A stretch of DNA of 23,196 nt. Source: Brachionus koreanus (taxonomy: Eukaryota > Rotifera > Eurotatoria > Ploima > Brachionidae). The notes below the pieces were generated by a model that saw only the letters and a program-made list of their open reading frames with translations, was not told where the DNA came from and ran no database searches. This document shows positions 1 to 9,976 of this stretch, one piece after another (positions within the stretch are counted from its first letter, which is position 1; the number at the start of each line of letters is the position of its first letter). The position numbers and the translations under genes are program-made. The stretch covers positions 700,184-723,379 of the forward strand of contig PJRA01000524.1 in assembly GCA_016987375.1 (NCBI GenBank), in the 5' to 3' direction.

Positions 1-710
1 AAAAAATATTATAAAATTATTTAATTTTTTATATAAAATAATTTTATTTTCATTGAAAATAAGTGTTTTTTTGAAAATTTAAGCTTTTAAAAAATTCAAA
101 AATTATTACTCAATTAAAATAGCAGAAAAAGACAATTTTTTTGACATATAACTGAATTTAACCAGAATACTTTCTTTTAGAATACACCCAGGTGTGCATT
201 TTAGTCAAAAATGGGGGTGTGCATTTTTCAGGTATCCCTTTTTTCAGATTAAAAATAAAAATTAAAATAAAATAAAATATAGCAAAAATAGATAAGAAAA
301 AAGAGAGTTATAGGATAAATGTGTTTAATTATCCAATGGCTCAAGATTGAAAAAAAAAGAATGAAATACACAATGAAATGTTGTTTTTTTATTCTTACTT
401 ATATTCTTAACGTGCCAGTCTTTTGACTTGAGTTTTCTGTCACCTTTCTATATAAAAACAAATATATGTAAAGCTAAAATTTATTTGGATCAGTTTAGTT
501 TAGTGTTAAATGCGACTTACAAAATATGTTTGCATATTTTACAAATAATTTTTTTTTAGAGAAAAAAAAAATTTGATAGTTGGGGTTAGAAATTTAACGA
601 TGAGTCACATTTAATTTTTTTTATTTACTAACATTTCAATTTAAAAAAAAAACTCCTATTATTATACATCAAAAAAGAATTGAATTTTTTTCAAAATTCT
701 AAATATCATT
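1..710. other. intergenic, AT-rich, no gene seen
   Basis: No coding exon is recognisable on either strand. The only non-AT-rich patch is at 181-240, where the 12-mer GGTGTGCATTTT occurs twice (191-202 and 216-227), 25 bp apart. It may be a remnant of a repeat. The stretch beyond 600 is the likely 3' side of the minus-strand gene that ends at 711. Confidence 0.6.
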
Positions 711-1280
711 TTAATCTTCATCTGACTCATCTTTGTATTTCGATTTGGTTGCTGTGTTTCGTTGACTCCTAGCAGGTTTTTCTTTATCTTTTTCTTTGTC
801 AGACTCCGGCTCGCTCGTATTGTCATCGCTTTCACTAATTTCAGCTTTCGATTTTTTGGACTTAGAAATGCGGCTGGTAGATTTGCGTTTTGTCGATGGT
901 TTTTTGGGTGAAGCTTTTTTTTTCGGCTTTTTTGCTCCATAATCACTGTCCGAATTGTCTTCACTTTCTTCCCGGTAGCTGCGCTTGGATTTGTTAGTGT
1001 TGCGAGTGGGTTGTTTTTTAGATTTTGAGGCTTTGCCTTTTGAAGGTGTTTTTTTACCCATTTCTTTTTTTAAATCAAAATCGCTGTCATCATCACTATT
1101 CTGACTTTCTTCCTCTTCACTTTCGTCATCATTATCAGAGAAATATTCAACCTTTCTAGTGGGAGCTTTTTTTGCTGGACTTTTTTTTCCACTAGGCTTT
1201 GTTTCTGATTTTTCCTCAGTTTTGGACGAGCTGGCCTCGTTTTTATTGTCTATCTTAGTTTTTTCTGTTGTGCTCACCAT
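711..1280 (-). CDS. charged, disordered nuclear protein (NUCKS/HMGN-like composition)
   Basis: A 189-residue single-exon reading frame. I chose the ATG at 1280-1278; the frame can be read two codons further only through a TTG. The protein alternates Lys/Ser-rich and Asp/Glu/Ser-rich blocks and has no hydrophobic segment. Acidic blocks with casein kinase 2-type sites lie at residues 46-68, 104-113 and 149-164. Basic, NLS-like blocks lie at 31-43, 83-100 and 116-145. The sequence DSDYG followed by a lysine cluster (111-127) and the VEYFSD segment (44-49) resemble NUCKS1 and topoisomerase II C-terminal tails. That resemblance is compositional, so orthology is not claimed. A DNA- or chromatin-binding role is inferred. 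G+C is clearly higher than the flanks, which supports real coding. An upstream 5' UTR exon is possible but not visible. Confidence 0.75.
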   Translation of the reverse strand: MVSTTEKTKIDNKNEASSSKTEEKSETKPSGKKSPAKKAPTRKVEYFSDNDDESEEEESQNSDDDSDFDLKKEMGKKTPSKGKASKSKKQPTRNTNKSKRSYREESEDNSDSDYGAKKPKKKASPKKPSTKRKSTSRISKSKKSKAEISESDDNTSEPESDKEKDKEKPARSQRNTATKSKYKDESDED

Positions 1281-1862
1281 TTTCAATGAAAAAAATAGCT
1301 TTTTTTTAAATATTCTCTTAAAGACGTTCGAATTTATATGTACATTGTGAGGATAAATCGAATATTAATGGTTATAATTATAATATTTTCGATCAACTTT
1401 CAAAAAAAGAATTTTTCGATTCAATATAAATTAAGCTAAAATTTAACATGCATAACAAACTTAACAAAAATGTTAGAAATTCAAAAAATAAGAAAATTTT
1501 TTTTTCTCCAAAAATAAAGCTAGAGATTTCGATTTTGACACTTCAAACATTTTTCTAAAGTTAATAATAAACGGCAAGCAGCCAAGATCTGTTTAGATGT
1601 TGAGCCAGAGACTTAAGATAAATAAATGAACAATGCAACTGATAAATTTTGTCACTTGTTTTGACATAGGGCTAATTACCCGACCGTCCAATAATTAAAA
1701 TAGTTACAAAGAAATCAAATGATCCAATGCTCCATAAAGAAGGTTTAAAGAGAGAAAAATAATTATCAAAAAATTTCTTAATAATTTCTAAATAAATAAT
1801 TTCTTAAAATGAAAGAAAAAAGAATAACAAAAAAAGTCCTTAAATAGACAACCCAAAAGTGA
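1281..1862. other. intergenic, upstream of the charged nuclear protein gene
   Basis: Contains the likely promoter and 5' UTR of the minus-strand gene starting at 1280. No coding exon is seen. No single promoter element stands out, because TATA-like strings are everywhere at this composition. Confidence 0.5.
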
Positions 1863-2030
1863 CGTAAGATAGGAAGACTAGCAGTAATATGGAAGTCATT
1901 AATCAAGAAAGAGCTCATTGAAATGGGAATTACATGGGGAGAAACAAAGGTAAAGGCAAAAGATCGACTTGTGTGGAAATCAAAAGTGATGATATATATG
2001 CCCCATATAAGCTCCCCAAGTAGTGAATAA
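1863..2030 (+). pseudogene. LINE ORF2 C-terminal remnant (RTE/craniofacial-type tail)
   Basis: The plus-strand frame 1863-2030 reads a block containing ELIEMGITW, then AKDRLVWKSKV, then a stop. Many LINE polyproteins end in a block of the form GRP..W...(V)..DL...G+TW..A...A.DR..W+..V, and this fits it closely. The Gly-Arg of the start (residues 4-5) and the tryptophans at the expected spacing are preserved. The rest of the retrotransposon is missing upstream and a stop immediately precedes the block, so it is a 5'-truncated or deleted copy. The minus-strand frame overlapping it is a shadow. Its far end abuts a second LINE remnant on the other strand. Confidence 0.65.
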
Positions 2031-2039
2031 GGAGAAAAA

Positions 2040-2205
2040 AATGAAAACCTATCACATATCACGCAATCCTTTCTTCCATTCGCTTGAATAGCATATTCCA
2101 AATGCGGTATTACCAAAAACATGTACAAGCTGTTTCAAAAGAATCATGCATGAATGTTTTTTAACCATAGCCAAATTTTAATTTCCTTTTGGACTTTATT
2201 TTCAC
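2040..2205 (-). pseudogene. LINE reverse transcriptase thumb remnant
   Basis: Reading the minus strand from 2205, one frame gives KTFMHDSFE after a lysine-rich stretch. A shifted frame then gives LYMFLVIPHLEYAIQA. Together these match the conserved CR1/jockey-type stretch KANR.L..IK+TF......F..LY..LVRPHLEYA.Q. At least one frameshift and a stop (the TAA in the VKIKSK frame) separate the two pieces, so it is dead. It lies head-on against the plus-strand LINE tail ending at 2030. It covers the same RT region as the fossil at 7.0-7.5 kb. Confidence 0.65.
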
Positions 2206-2237
2206 ATTAAAGAACATTAGATATAACAATGTTTTAA

Positions 2238-2454
2238 CACTAGAAGCACCAAGCATTTTTTCACGTTTTTTTTAATCCAAAAATATATAATAAAAAAACT
2301 TTAATAATTTTCTAAAGTTTTATCAATTTTAAAGAAAATTATAAAATTTACATAAATCAAAAAATATATATTCATTTCAAAAATCTATTCAAAAGATACG
2401 AGGATTTAAATATTTTTTCAAACGAGTCATTTGACTTGTTTGGTGCTTCTAGTG
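2238..2454. mobile_element. 217-bp MITE with TTAA target duplication (piggyBac-like)
   Basis: The left end, CACTAGAAGCACCAAGCA, is matched by the inverted right end with one mismatch in 18 bp. TTAA lies directly outside both ends (2234-2237 and 2455-2458). TTAA duplication is the signature of piggyBac-class and some Kolobok elements, so class assignment is inference. The interior is AT-rich, has no coding capacity and contains the short palindrome GTCATTTGAC near the right end. This is a non-autonomous element. Confidence 0.8.
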
Positions 2455-2458
2455 TTAA

Positions 2459-3165
2459 ACACACTCGCCACTTGGTCTCCAAACAACATATATTCTCTAC
2501 TTTTTGTAAATGTTCTTCTTTCCTAGATACATGCATTGATATAGTGACCATTTTTAGTTTTGAAAAAAAATAAAGCCTTTATTTTAATTCTTGGGTAGAC
2601 TTATTCTTCTTACTTAATTCAGTCAGCTCATCTATGAATTTTTTAGAAGAGAGTTTGGCATTAAAAAAGATAATTTAATAAATCCTCATTGTAAAAAATA
2701 TTTATCCACGTATTTTTTTTTAACTGAAACTAAAAATTAAATAGAGTAATTTATTTATTTTAGTTAATAATTCTAGCTTTAGTATGAAATTAAAAAGACA
2801 AAAATTAACAAAAAATTATTATAATTGCTTATCATTTGTGTTCCCATAAAATTAATTAGAATTTACAAAAGTCTGACAATTAGGAGTATTGTCCAAAAAT
2901 GCTACATTTAATTAAAAAAAAACAATAATATTAATCTCAAGCTTATTATCAGGAAAAAAATGTTTAATTAAAGACTTTATTTTTCAAATTTTCGAAATGA
3001 GCATAAACAAAAACTTTAAAAGTTGAATAAAAAAAAACTATTGATTTAAAGAGCTTTGTTTTTGGTTTTAAAATCAACTAAAAATGAATAACATTAAAAT
3101 TCACGATTAAGCCATATCTTTTTTTGTTTAATTACAAATTTTCAGATTAACGATCAGAATTTGAC
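2459..3165. other. intergenic, nothing recognised
   Basis: AT-rich sequence downstream of the SERP1/RAMP4 gene. Homopolymer A and T runs are abundant. I see no exon, hairpin or repeat I could defend. Confidence 0.5.
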
Positions 3166-3419
<254 letters not shown>

Positions 3420-4123
3420 TTTTGGATGATAAACACAGATTTAGTATCTAAGAAAAATTTAACACGAATTAGACTAAAATAACTTGAGAAATCAAAACAT
3501 TTATTTATATATATTAAAAATTGACACGTAGGAAAGTAATATATGAATGGTGTGGCTGCTTAACTTATTGTTATGTAAGTTTTTGATCAGACGTAATTTA
3601 ATTTTGCATTAATATTTTCATTTAGAATTTATAATGCTTGGTCTTACACGTAAATGACCACCTACGTAAACATTTAGGCAACCCATATGGACATCTCATA
3701 ATATCAATACTTAAATATCATTTACAATTAACTATAAAACGTTAATTTAGCATTCAACCCAATTTTTTTTATTTTCTAGAAAATTTTATTAGTCGTATAG
3801 ACTAAAAAATTGTCTTTTAATAAAATATTGACCTTTAAAAATTGTTCTTTTTTGATTCAATTCTGAATAAAAGCGTTTTAAAAACACATAAAAAAATAGA
3901 AAGTTTTATTCGAGTAAAATAACTGCAAAAGAATTTTTTAAATTTGTTTAAATGATAATTCAAGCATCTGATTATTTAAAAAAGTCCTATTTAATGATTA
4001 AAAATTAGAGAAAATCATAAGCAAATTATGAGTTTAATTTTGAATCAAAAAAACTATTTTTATTTAAATAAAATTAATGGTTTCTTAGTAGTTCTTTAAA
4101 AGTCTAATAAAATTGAACATATT
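3420..4123. other. intergenic between SERP1 and aminoacylase-1
   Basis: About 700 bp of AT-rich sequence that must hold the SERP1 promoter (right of 3420) and the aminoacylase-1 3' UTR (left of 4124). No exon or repeat is recognised. A slightly less AT-rich patch lies at 3625-3700, with no clear meaning. Confidence 0.5.
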
Positions 4124-5991
4124 TCAAGACATGTTGGCCAAGTCAAGCACAACTTTATACAACAAATCAATTCCTTTCAAAAAATTGTCTTTGTTCACGA
4201 ACTCGTTGTGATCATGGAGTAAAATAGGCGTATTGTTTAATGGAGTAAAACCAAATGCGGGAATTCCTCTCTTTGAAATGAATTTAAAACAAAAATTAAA
4301 TTTGACGATAAAATTACTTCTCTAAGATAACGTGAATCTGTTCCACCAGGGAATATTTCTTCTGAAGTTTTAATTCCTCTAAAGAAAAAAAAAAACTATT
4401 TTATTTAAAAGAAAAATAAAATTAAAAACTAACAGATCATTGCACGAATGCTTTAAAGTTCGCCACCATTTATTTTCACCCTGGTCAATTGAAGTGAGAG
4501 CAAATTCATCAGTTTTCTTTAAAATAAATCATAAATTCAAAAATTTTTCTCTTTTTTTTAATTTTACATTTTCAAAATGGTAGGTAATTTTCCCGCTACT
4601 TTTATCTTCTCCTTCAGCTTCTTCAATCCATGCCTCAATCATTTTGTTAAAATCAGCTAAATTTGTGTTCTTTGGTGTAACACGGATGTCAAATATAACT
4701 TTAAATTCGGGTGGAACAATGTTTCTTGCCATACCTCCCTTTTATAAGACACTTTAATACAATATTCAAAAATATTCCACAAATACATTTATAGTTGTTA
4801 GATTAACAGTAGTGATATCACCGAGCTTTAGACAACTACATTCTGATTTGAACCTTGAATAAAAAAGTTTAAATTAGATTAAAAAATACAACTTAAAATT
4901 ATACTTTGTTTTTTGTTGTTCTCTAAATTCTAAAAATTTGTTAAGAAGTCGTTGCTAGAAAAATTATTTATAATCTAAACTTTTTTTGAAATAAAAAAAA
5001 TACTAGTTTTTCTGCAGCTGTTTTTTCAATAAATCGACTTCCATGACCAGTATTTCCACTAACTGTCAAATAAAGCCCTTTTTTTCAAAAAAAAAATTTT
5101 TTTTCTAATTTTTTTCATTCTTTTTACTAACACCAAGACAATCTTTCTCCATAATAAATACAAAATTCATCGTTGGGACTTGCTTGGCCTTCGTCCAGAG
5201 CTACTCCAACATTCATATCGATAAATTCTTTGGTATCCAAAAATGGCAGAAAGCCCGTTTCACCTCCGATTTCTTCATCTTTTTTACAAAATAAAAAGCA
5301 TTTAGAAATAATAAAAGATAGATCGAAAATTTTTTTTTTTCAAATTTCAAATTTTTTACCTGGCACAAATGTTAAATGAATAGTTCGCTTTGGTCTTAGA
5401 TTATTTTGCTTCATTTTTCGAATTATTTCCAAATGTCTAAAATTTTATTATTTCAAATTTAATTAAATTTTTTTAATTTAATTTTGTTTTACTGTATTCC
5501 AACTGATTTCATATCTTGAACACCTCTGGCAAATATATTTCCGCATTCATCCATATAACCAGCAAATGGATCATATTTCCAATAATTCTAGTTTATTTTA
5601 AATGCTAATTAGAAAATTTAAAATCTTTAAAAAAAATAAACTTGGTCTGCTGGAACAACGTCAGTATGCGAATTTAATAAGATACTTTGTTTATCTGGTT
5701 CAGTTCCAAAATATGTCAATATACAGACTATTCTATTAGGACAAACCTTAAAGATAATTTTATTTTTTTTGTCTTGTTTGAGCAGTTAATTTACTTCGAC
5801 TTCTTTAAAAGAGTCAAAACCTATTTCGTCAGCACACTTTTTGATAAATTTTATTGCACTTTCTTAAAAATTATAGCTTCATTAACTTGACTATTTATTT
5901 TTGAAGCAAACATACCATAATCTGGATTTGGATGAACAGTTTTTATTCTAAGATATTCAATCAAATTTTCAATTGCTTTTTCACCGCTCAT
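4124..5991 (-). CDS. ACY1: aminoacylase-1 (N-acyl-L-amino-acid amidohydrolase, M20 family)
   Basis: Rebuilt from 13 minus-strand exons: 5991-5916, 5862-5795, 5746-5642, 5587-5493, 5436-5360, 5278-5132, 5077-5004, 4954-4905, 4853-4787, 4738-4568, 4516-4434, 4378-4318 and 4270-4124. All 12 introns are 47-81 bp and GT-AG. The exons total 1221 nt, giving 406 aa (human ACY1 is 408), with co-linear similarity throughout and no stop. Zinc and catalytic motifs are intact: NSHTD (His75), ARGVQDMK (Asp108), PDEEIGG (Glu142/143), LDEG (Glu170), the dimer-interface GHGSRF (His201) and LLHDHNE (His377/His379). The M20 lid/dimerisation domain lies around 188-305. The enzyme hydrolyses cytosolic N-acetyl amino acids to acetate and free amino acid. 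Weaker donors (GTTTAT, GTATTT) occur at introns 3, 7 and 9. The start is the only ATG that gives the conserved YLRIKTVHPNPDY segment. Confidence 0.96.
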
Positions 5992-6277
5992 TTTAAGTTA
6001 ATTCAAAGGTATTTCTTCTTTATCTTAATGATATTAAAATTTTATTTTATTTTTAAGAATAAACCAAAATATTTTCTAATTTTAGCTCGTAATAATTTAT
6101 TTATCATTTAAATACACAATAACTTTTTCCAAAATGTGCAAATATTCAGCTATTTTAGTACCAATTTTAATTAGATACTTATTTGAAAATATAAAAAAAA
6201 TTTATTATTTATTTTATTTAAAAGTTTAAAGCATAAAAAATTAATTTGAATATATTCGATTTTTACAGTTATTTCTA

Positions 6278-6569
6278 TTAATTGAAATTATCATCATCGA
6301 AAATCTCCTCAAAATCTTTAAAAACAAAATGAAAATGAATAGAAAATGAGAAAATTTACTCATACCATTGTAATATTCGGTGTGTATTACTTTTTCAACG
6401 CTGCCCAATTCCATATTGAAATTTGCTGATGTCAAAGGCTAAAATTTTTAATTAAAAAAATCAATACATGCACTATTAAAATAATTAATACTTCATCTAA
6501 CTCCATCAAATTGTTTCCTGAAGCTTCAGGAAACATTTCATCTATTACATTAGTTCTAATTGCACTCAT
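6278..6569 (-). CDS. COPS9: COP9 signalosome complex subunit 9 (CSN9/CSNAP, MYEOV2)
   Basis: Three tiny exons on the minus strand, 6569-6492, 6438-6366 and 6315-6278, with GT-AG introns of 53 and 50 bp. They give a complete 62-residue acidic protein (human COPS9 is 57 aa). The conserved features are in order: VIDEMFPEASG (8-18), the LDE that ends exon 1, the EKVIHTEYYNDFEEIFDDD block (40-58) and an acidic C-terminus. In human CSN9 the Phe/Asp-rich C-terminal segment docks on the CSN3-CSN5-CSN6-CSN8 core and tunes cullin deneddylation. The stop is 286 bp from the ACY1 start codon, the closest gene pair here. The fragment visible as a single ORF in this region covers only exon 2 and reads into the intron, so the gene is easily missed. 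Confidence 0.93.
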
Positions 6570-7044
6570 ATTTTCTTATAAAATATTTAAAAATTTTCTG
6601 ATTTTTTTAAATGAATTTTAAATCAAAAATTGCATAATTTATAACAAATATTTGAATAATATTCTTAACATTTTATGGTTCTCAAATTCTTTTAGATGTC
6701 AGAAGATATTAGATCTCCTACCTTTTTATAATACAAGTATAAAGATGGCAATTATGGTAATTAGTTCCTTATCGGATTTATTCAGGCTATTTTAGTCTCT
6801 CAAAGGTTTAACTAAATTATTTTAAACAAGTTAATTTATTTTTATTTCATGTCTTTATGTTTTTTGTTGTTACATTCTTTTATGAACCTGAACATTTGTT
6901 TTAGATAAGCTTGTCCACACCTCATTGGCAATCTTTTTAGTCAAATTTATAATTCAAATAAAAATTTTAAATTAAATTATTTTAAAAATATTCAGAAAAA
7001 ATATTTTCAATTATTCTTATCTTATATATTTATTTAGTGAGATT
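6570..7044. other. intergenic, upstream of COPS9
   Basis: AT-rich, with no coding exon seen. It should contain the COPS9 promoter. The sequence at 6900-6945 is a little more GC-rich but gave no recognisable product. Confidence 0.45.
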
Positions 7045-7510
7045 GTACAGCGTTCAATTCTTAGTTCTTTACTATTCTTGATCTTCATAAATAATTTGTC
7101 TGAACTAAGTAATCACTTTTGTAAGCTTCTTGAAATTGGCAGAAAATTGATTAGTATCATTAGAAATATATATGATCAAATTCTATTACTTGAGGACATT
7201 TAAAAGATGATTGATGATTGAGTGGTCTAAGTAATGAAAAAGATTGAAAGGCAGAGGATATCAATGGTAAATACGAATGATATCAGAGTTAAATTTGCAC
7301 TTGAATTGACTACTGAGCATGATCTAAGTGTAATGGTGAACAGCAAACTCAAATGGAACGATCAAATTAATAGCTGTGTTAAAAAAGCCAACAGAAATTT
7401 CAAGAAAATTTTCAAGAAAACATTCGTCTATTGGGATTAGTATTTGATACGGTCTTAGAGGACCAGTTGAAATTGCGGACGATTTTTTGCAGTCAGACGG
7501 CCAGTCTATC
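7045..7510 (+). pseudogene. LINE reverse transcriptase fossil
   Basis: Plus-strand frames with several stops and shifts retain the order of a CR1/jockey-type RT domain. VQRSILSSLLFLIFINNLSE (7045-7104) corresponds to VPQGSILGPLLFLIYINDL. CKLLEIGRKLISII follows where CKLFADDTKLI is expected, so the catalytic Ala-Asp-Asp has become Glu-Ile-Gly. From 7234, one open stretch of 68 codons carries EHDLSVMVNSKLKWNDQI and VKKANRNF, the thumb region. After a stop, GPVEIADDF is a decayed LVRPHLEYA-type motif. The element is inactive. The same thumb region occurs in the minus-strand remnant at 2040-2205. Confidence 0.75.
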
Positions 7511-7627
7511 AAATAATCTCATTTTAAACCGAAAAAAAAAAGAAGATTTTAGAAATTTATAATTATTTAATCAACTATTTATTACTAAAAATTTGAAAAA
7601 AATTATATATCATAGACAATTTTACCC

Positions 7628-7666
7628 TAGAAAGGTCATGCTGGGGTCCAAATGGACCCAAGATTT
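7628..7666. mobile_element. orphan transposon end, piggyBac-like
   Basis: CCCTAGAAAGG starts at about 7628, followed by a GC-rich stem-loop GGGTCCAAATGGACCC and then a T-run. Ends beginning CCCTAGAAAG are typical of piggyBac-class elements. The adjoining tetramer is TTTA instead of TTAA, and no matching inverted partner was found nearby, so it is a solitary, decayed end. A related string, CACTAGAAAGTCCGGCTG, occurs in the same orientation near 8123. Confidence 0.4.
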
Positions 7667-8770
7667 TTTTTTTTTTTGGTTCTCACAATAAGTGTAATTT
7701 ACAATTAAAAGGATTTTGAATTTTGTTCGCTAGTTTATGAGAAAATGAAAAGAACTGTATTTTTCAGGGTTATTGATAAAATATTAAACTATTTTTGCAC
7801 TACAAATAAAGTTTATCAAATTTCTTAAAATCTTAATTACTTTTGAAACATATTTGTAAAGTTTAAAAAAAAAAATAAAATTCTGGTTTTTAAGCTCATT
7901 TTTATTGAATTTTGATTTAAAATGTCTAACAAAAAAAAAATTTTTTTTGATAAAAAAATAGCTTTTTTGTTTTAAAAAAATATTTTTAAAATTTCAATCA
8001 AAAATATTTCAATTCACTGACCGTGTGTACAGATACCAACACTAATTTGAATGCTCAATAATTTTTGCAACTAAACAAAATATATGTTAAACAGCGTCTT
8101 AGACATGGAATTCTTATTAGCACTAGAAAGTCCGGCTGATTATTAATAAAAATTTCAAATTAATAAATATTTTTTAAGAATTAATTTTTAACAAGATGAT
8201 TTTTTTTAAAGCTATTTCATTGAATTTTATTATCTTAGTTTTAATTATTTTTTAAAAGGACTCTAAAAAACTGCTTTGTAAATTTATTTAAATTAACTTT
8301 TAATTGACCGTAGAATATTAATAAATTATAAATTCAAAGCAAAGAATTACAAAGATCTACAAACCTTTTTTGATGGTTTCGTACATTTAATACTAAAAAA
8401 AATTATCGAAAATTCACTTTTTTGAAAAAAATTTTTTTATTTTAAATCTAGGATCAGTCTGATTTTAAATTTTAAAAAAATTGGAAAAGGTCTTGTCCAC
8501 TCTTATTGAATATTAAACTTAACTTTTGTGTCATTTTATTTTATTTCAATACTTGTTAGTTAATTTTAAAGCATTTTTTGTACAAAATTTTAAATATGCT
8601 TAATAAAAAAGGAAGCAGAATATTTAATTAAATCTCCAAACGAAAAACCAGTTAAAAATATTGATATGAATAAATTTTTTTTTTGTTGAAATTGATAAAA
8701 TAAGTAAAAATTAAATTTTGATAAAAAAATATTATTTACATATGTTTTATTTTGTTGTTTGGAATTTTTT
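7667..8770. other. intergenic, downstream of the VWA7-like gene
   Basis: Very AT-rich, with long A and T runs. Apart from the short CACTAGAAAG-containing patch near 8123, I see no exon, RNA gene or repeat. Confidence 0.45.
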
Positions 8771-9976
8771 TTAAAATCTTACTCTAACTAGAAAAAAAAT
8801 TAAAATAAAATATATTTGTTTATTATAGTTTAGATAGGCAGATTTGTTACAAGTGTTGTTGTCAGGAATTCTTGATATTTCAAGAGCAGAATAAGTCAGA
8901 TCGAGAAATTTGTCGAATTCTCTATCACCAATCCTTTCACGAATTTGATCAAAAAAATATTCAGTATGATTAATGGCCAAATTAGCCGCCACCAGGTGCA
9001 AATCAGCTCTGGGCGAGAATAAATAATAACCAGAATCTTTATTTATACCACCTCTAGGCTCTAAAAATGAGTCGATATCTATCAAGCCTCCATGACTACA
9101 CTTTAGCAATGCTACTGGCTTGGGCACTGGTGTTCCATCTTTTAATGCTTGTCCTGTGTAATAACCACTGACCAATTTGTCAAACTCGGCCAAATTTGTT
9201 TCACATTTAAAGTATTTAATCGGACATTCAAAAATTGATGAAGTTAGATTTAGAAATTTTAGAAAATCAATTATGGACAGAGTCAAAGAGCTGCACGGTA
9301 TTTCAACCAATTCACAATTACTGACGCAAGTCTCTACATCTGTTTCATTTGCAATTGACATTGAATTCAAATCATTTGTTCCTATCGCCTTATTAATCCT
9401 ATTTGTGTTTCCCATTTCGACCCAGTTCGAATGAGAATAAAAATCGTGAATGGTGTGCATTATTTGAGCTGATAATTCCAATGCTTTCTCATAATCGTTT
9501 CGATTTAAATAATAATAGATAAAATTAGTAAAGTTAATGACTCGTATGTTTGATTCATTGAATTTTTCTGCATCAAAATGAGCATATGGTAGATCTTTGG
9601 TTAGAGGATCAAGATCGACTAGCGCCACATTTGGTCCTAGTAAAACTTTGATAATGTCACTTACTCTTGGATTGCAAATGTTTTTTCCGTAATAGTCTGC
9701 ATAGATGTTGCGAATATCATAATATTCATTTGTCAATTTGCTCAAATTTATTTTTTTTGATCCATTTATTTGATCGTAAAAAAATTTTCCTATTGATTTA
9801 GACACTCCTCGCTCAAGAATTTGCTCGTGAGTTATTGTCTCGCTTATTCTGCCTATGTTTTGACCGATTGTTTCACTAGCTTTGGCGATAACATAGTCAA
9901 TTATAGTGCCTGGAACAAAGCAATTCACGCAGTAATTTGCATAAAGAGCAAAATATATATTTATAATAGCTCTCAT
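8771..9976 (-). CDS. secreted VWA7-like protein lacking the vWA domain (HET-C-type N-terminal domain only)
   Basis: A 401-residue frame from the first in-frame ATG (9976-9974). Upstream codons to 10063 are open and hydrophobic (FFLFLFLNQL) but have no ATG, so an extra 5' exon is possible. Residues 1-20 look like a signal peptide. The body matches human VWA7 co-linearly: ITHEQIL, HFDAEKF, the metal-site-like MHTIHDFYSHSNWVEMG, KCSHGGLID, PRGGINKDS and GDREFDKFLDLT. In VWA7 the vWA domain (FVLDTTGSM) starts directly after this. Here the protein instead ends with about 35 unrelated residues. The tail either encodes a short hydrophobic C-terminus (IYFILIFFLV), or it hides an intron from GTAACA to TTTTTTTTCTAG that would give a terminus ending FRVRF. 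Cysteines are paired around residues 210-250. Its biochemical activity is unknown. The His-rich motif suggests a zinc phospholipase/nuclease-like fold (inference). Confidence 0.8.
   Translation of the reverse strand: MRAIINIYFALYANYCVNCFVPGTIIDYVIAKASETIGQNIGRISETITHEQILERGVSKSIGKFFYDQINGSKKINLSKLTNEYYDIRNIYADYYGKNICNPRVSDIIKVLLGPNVALVDLDPLTKDLPYAHFDAEKFNESNIRVINFTNFIYYYLNRNDYEKALELSAQIMHTIHDFYSHSNWVEMGNTNRINKAIGTNDLNSMSIANETDVETCVSNCELVEIPCSSLTLSIIDFLKFLNLTSSIFECPIKYFKCETNLAEFDKLVSGYYTGQALKDGTPVPKPVALLKCSHGGLIDIDSFLEPRGGINKDSGYYLFSPRADLHLVAANLAINHTEYFFDQIRERIGDREFDKFLDLTYSALEISRIPDNNTCNKSAYLNYNKQIYFILIFFLVRVRF

Noticed and set aside
1778..2128. 116-codon minus-strand ORF as a host membrane protein
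   Set aside because: Its start is a LINE thumb fragment and the rest is antisense of the plus-strand LINE tail.
9177..9434. Plus-strand 85-codon ORF
   Set aside because: It is the antisense shadow of the well-supported VWA7-like coding frame.
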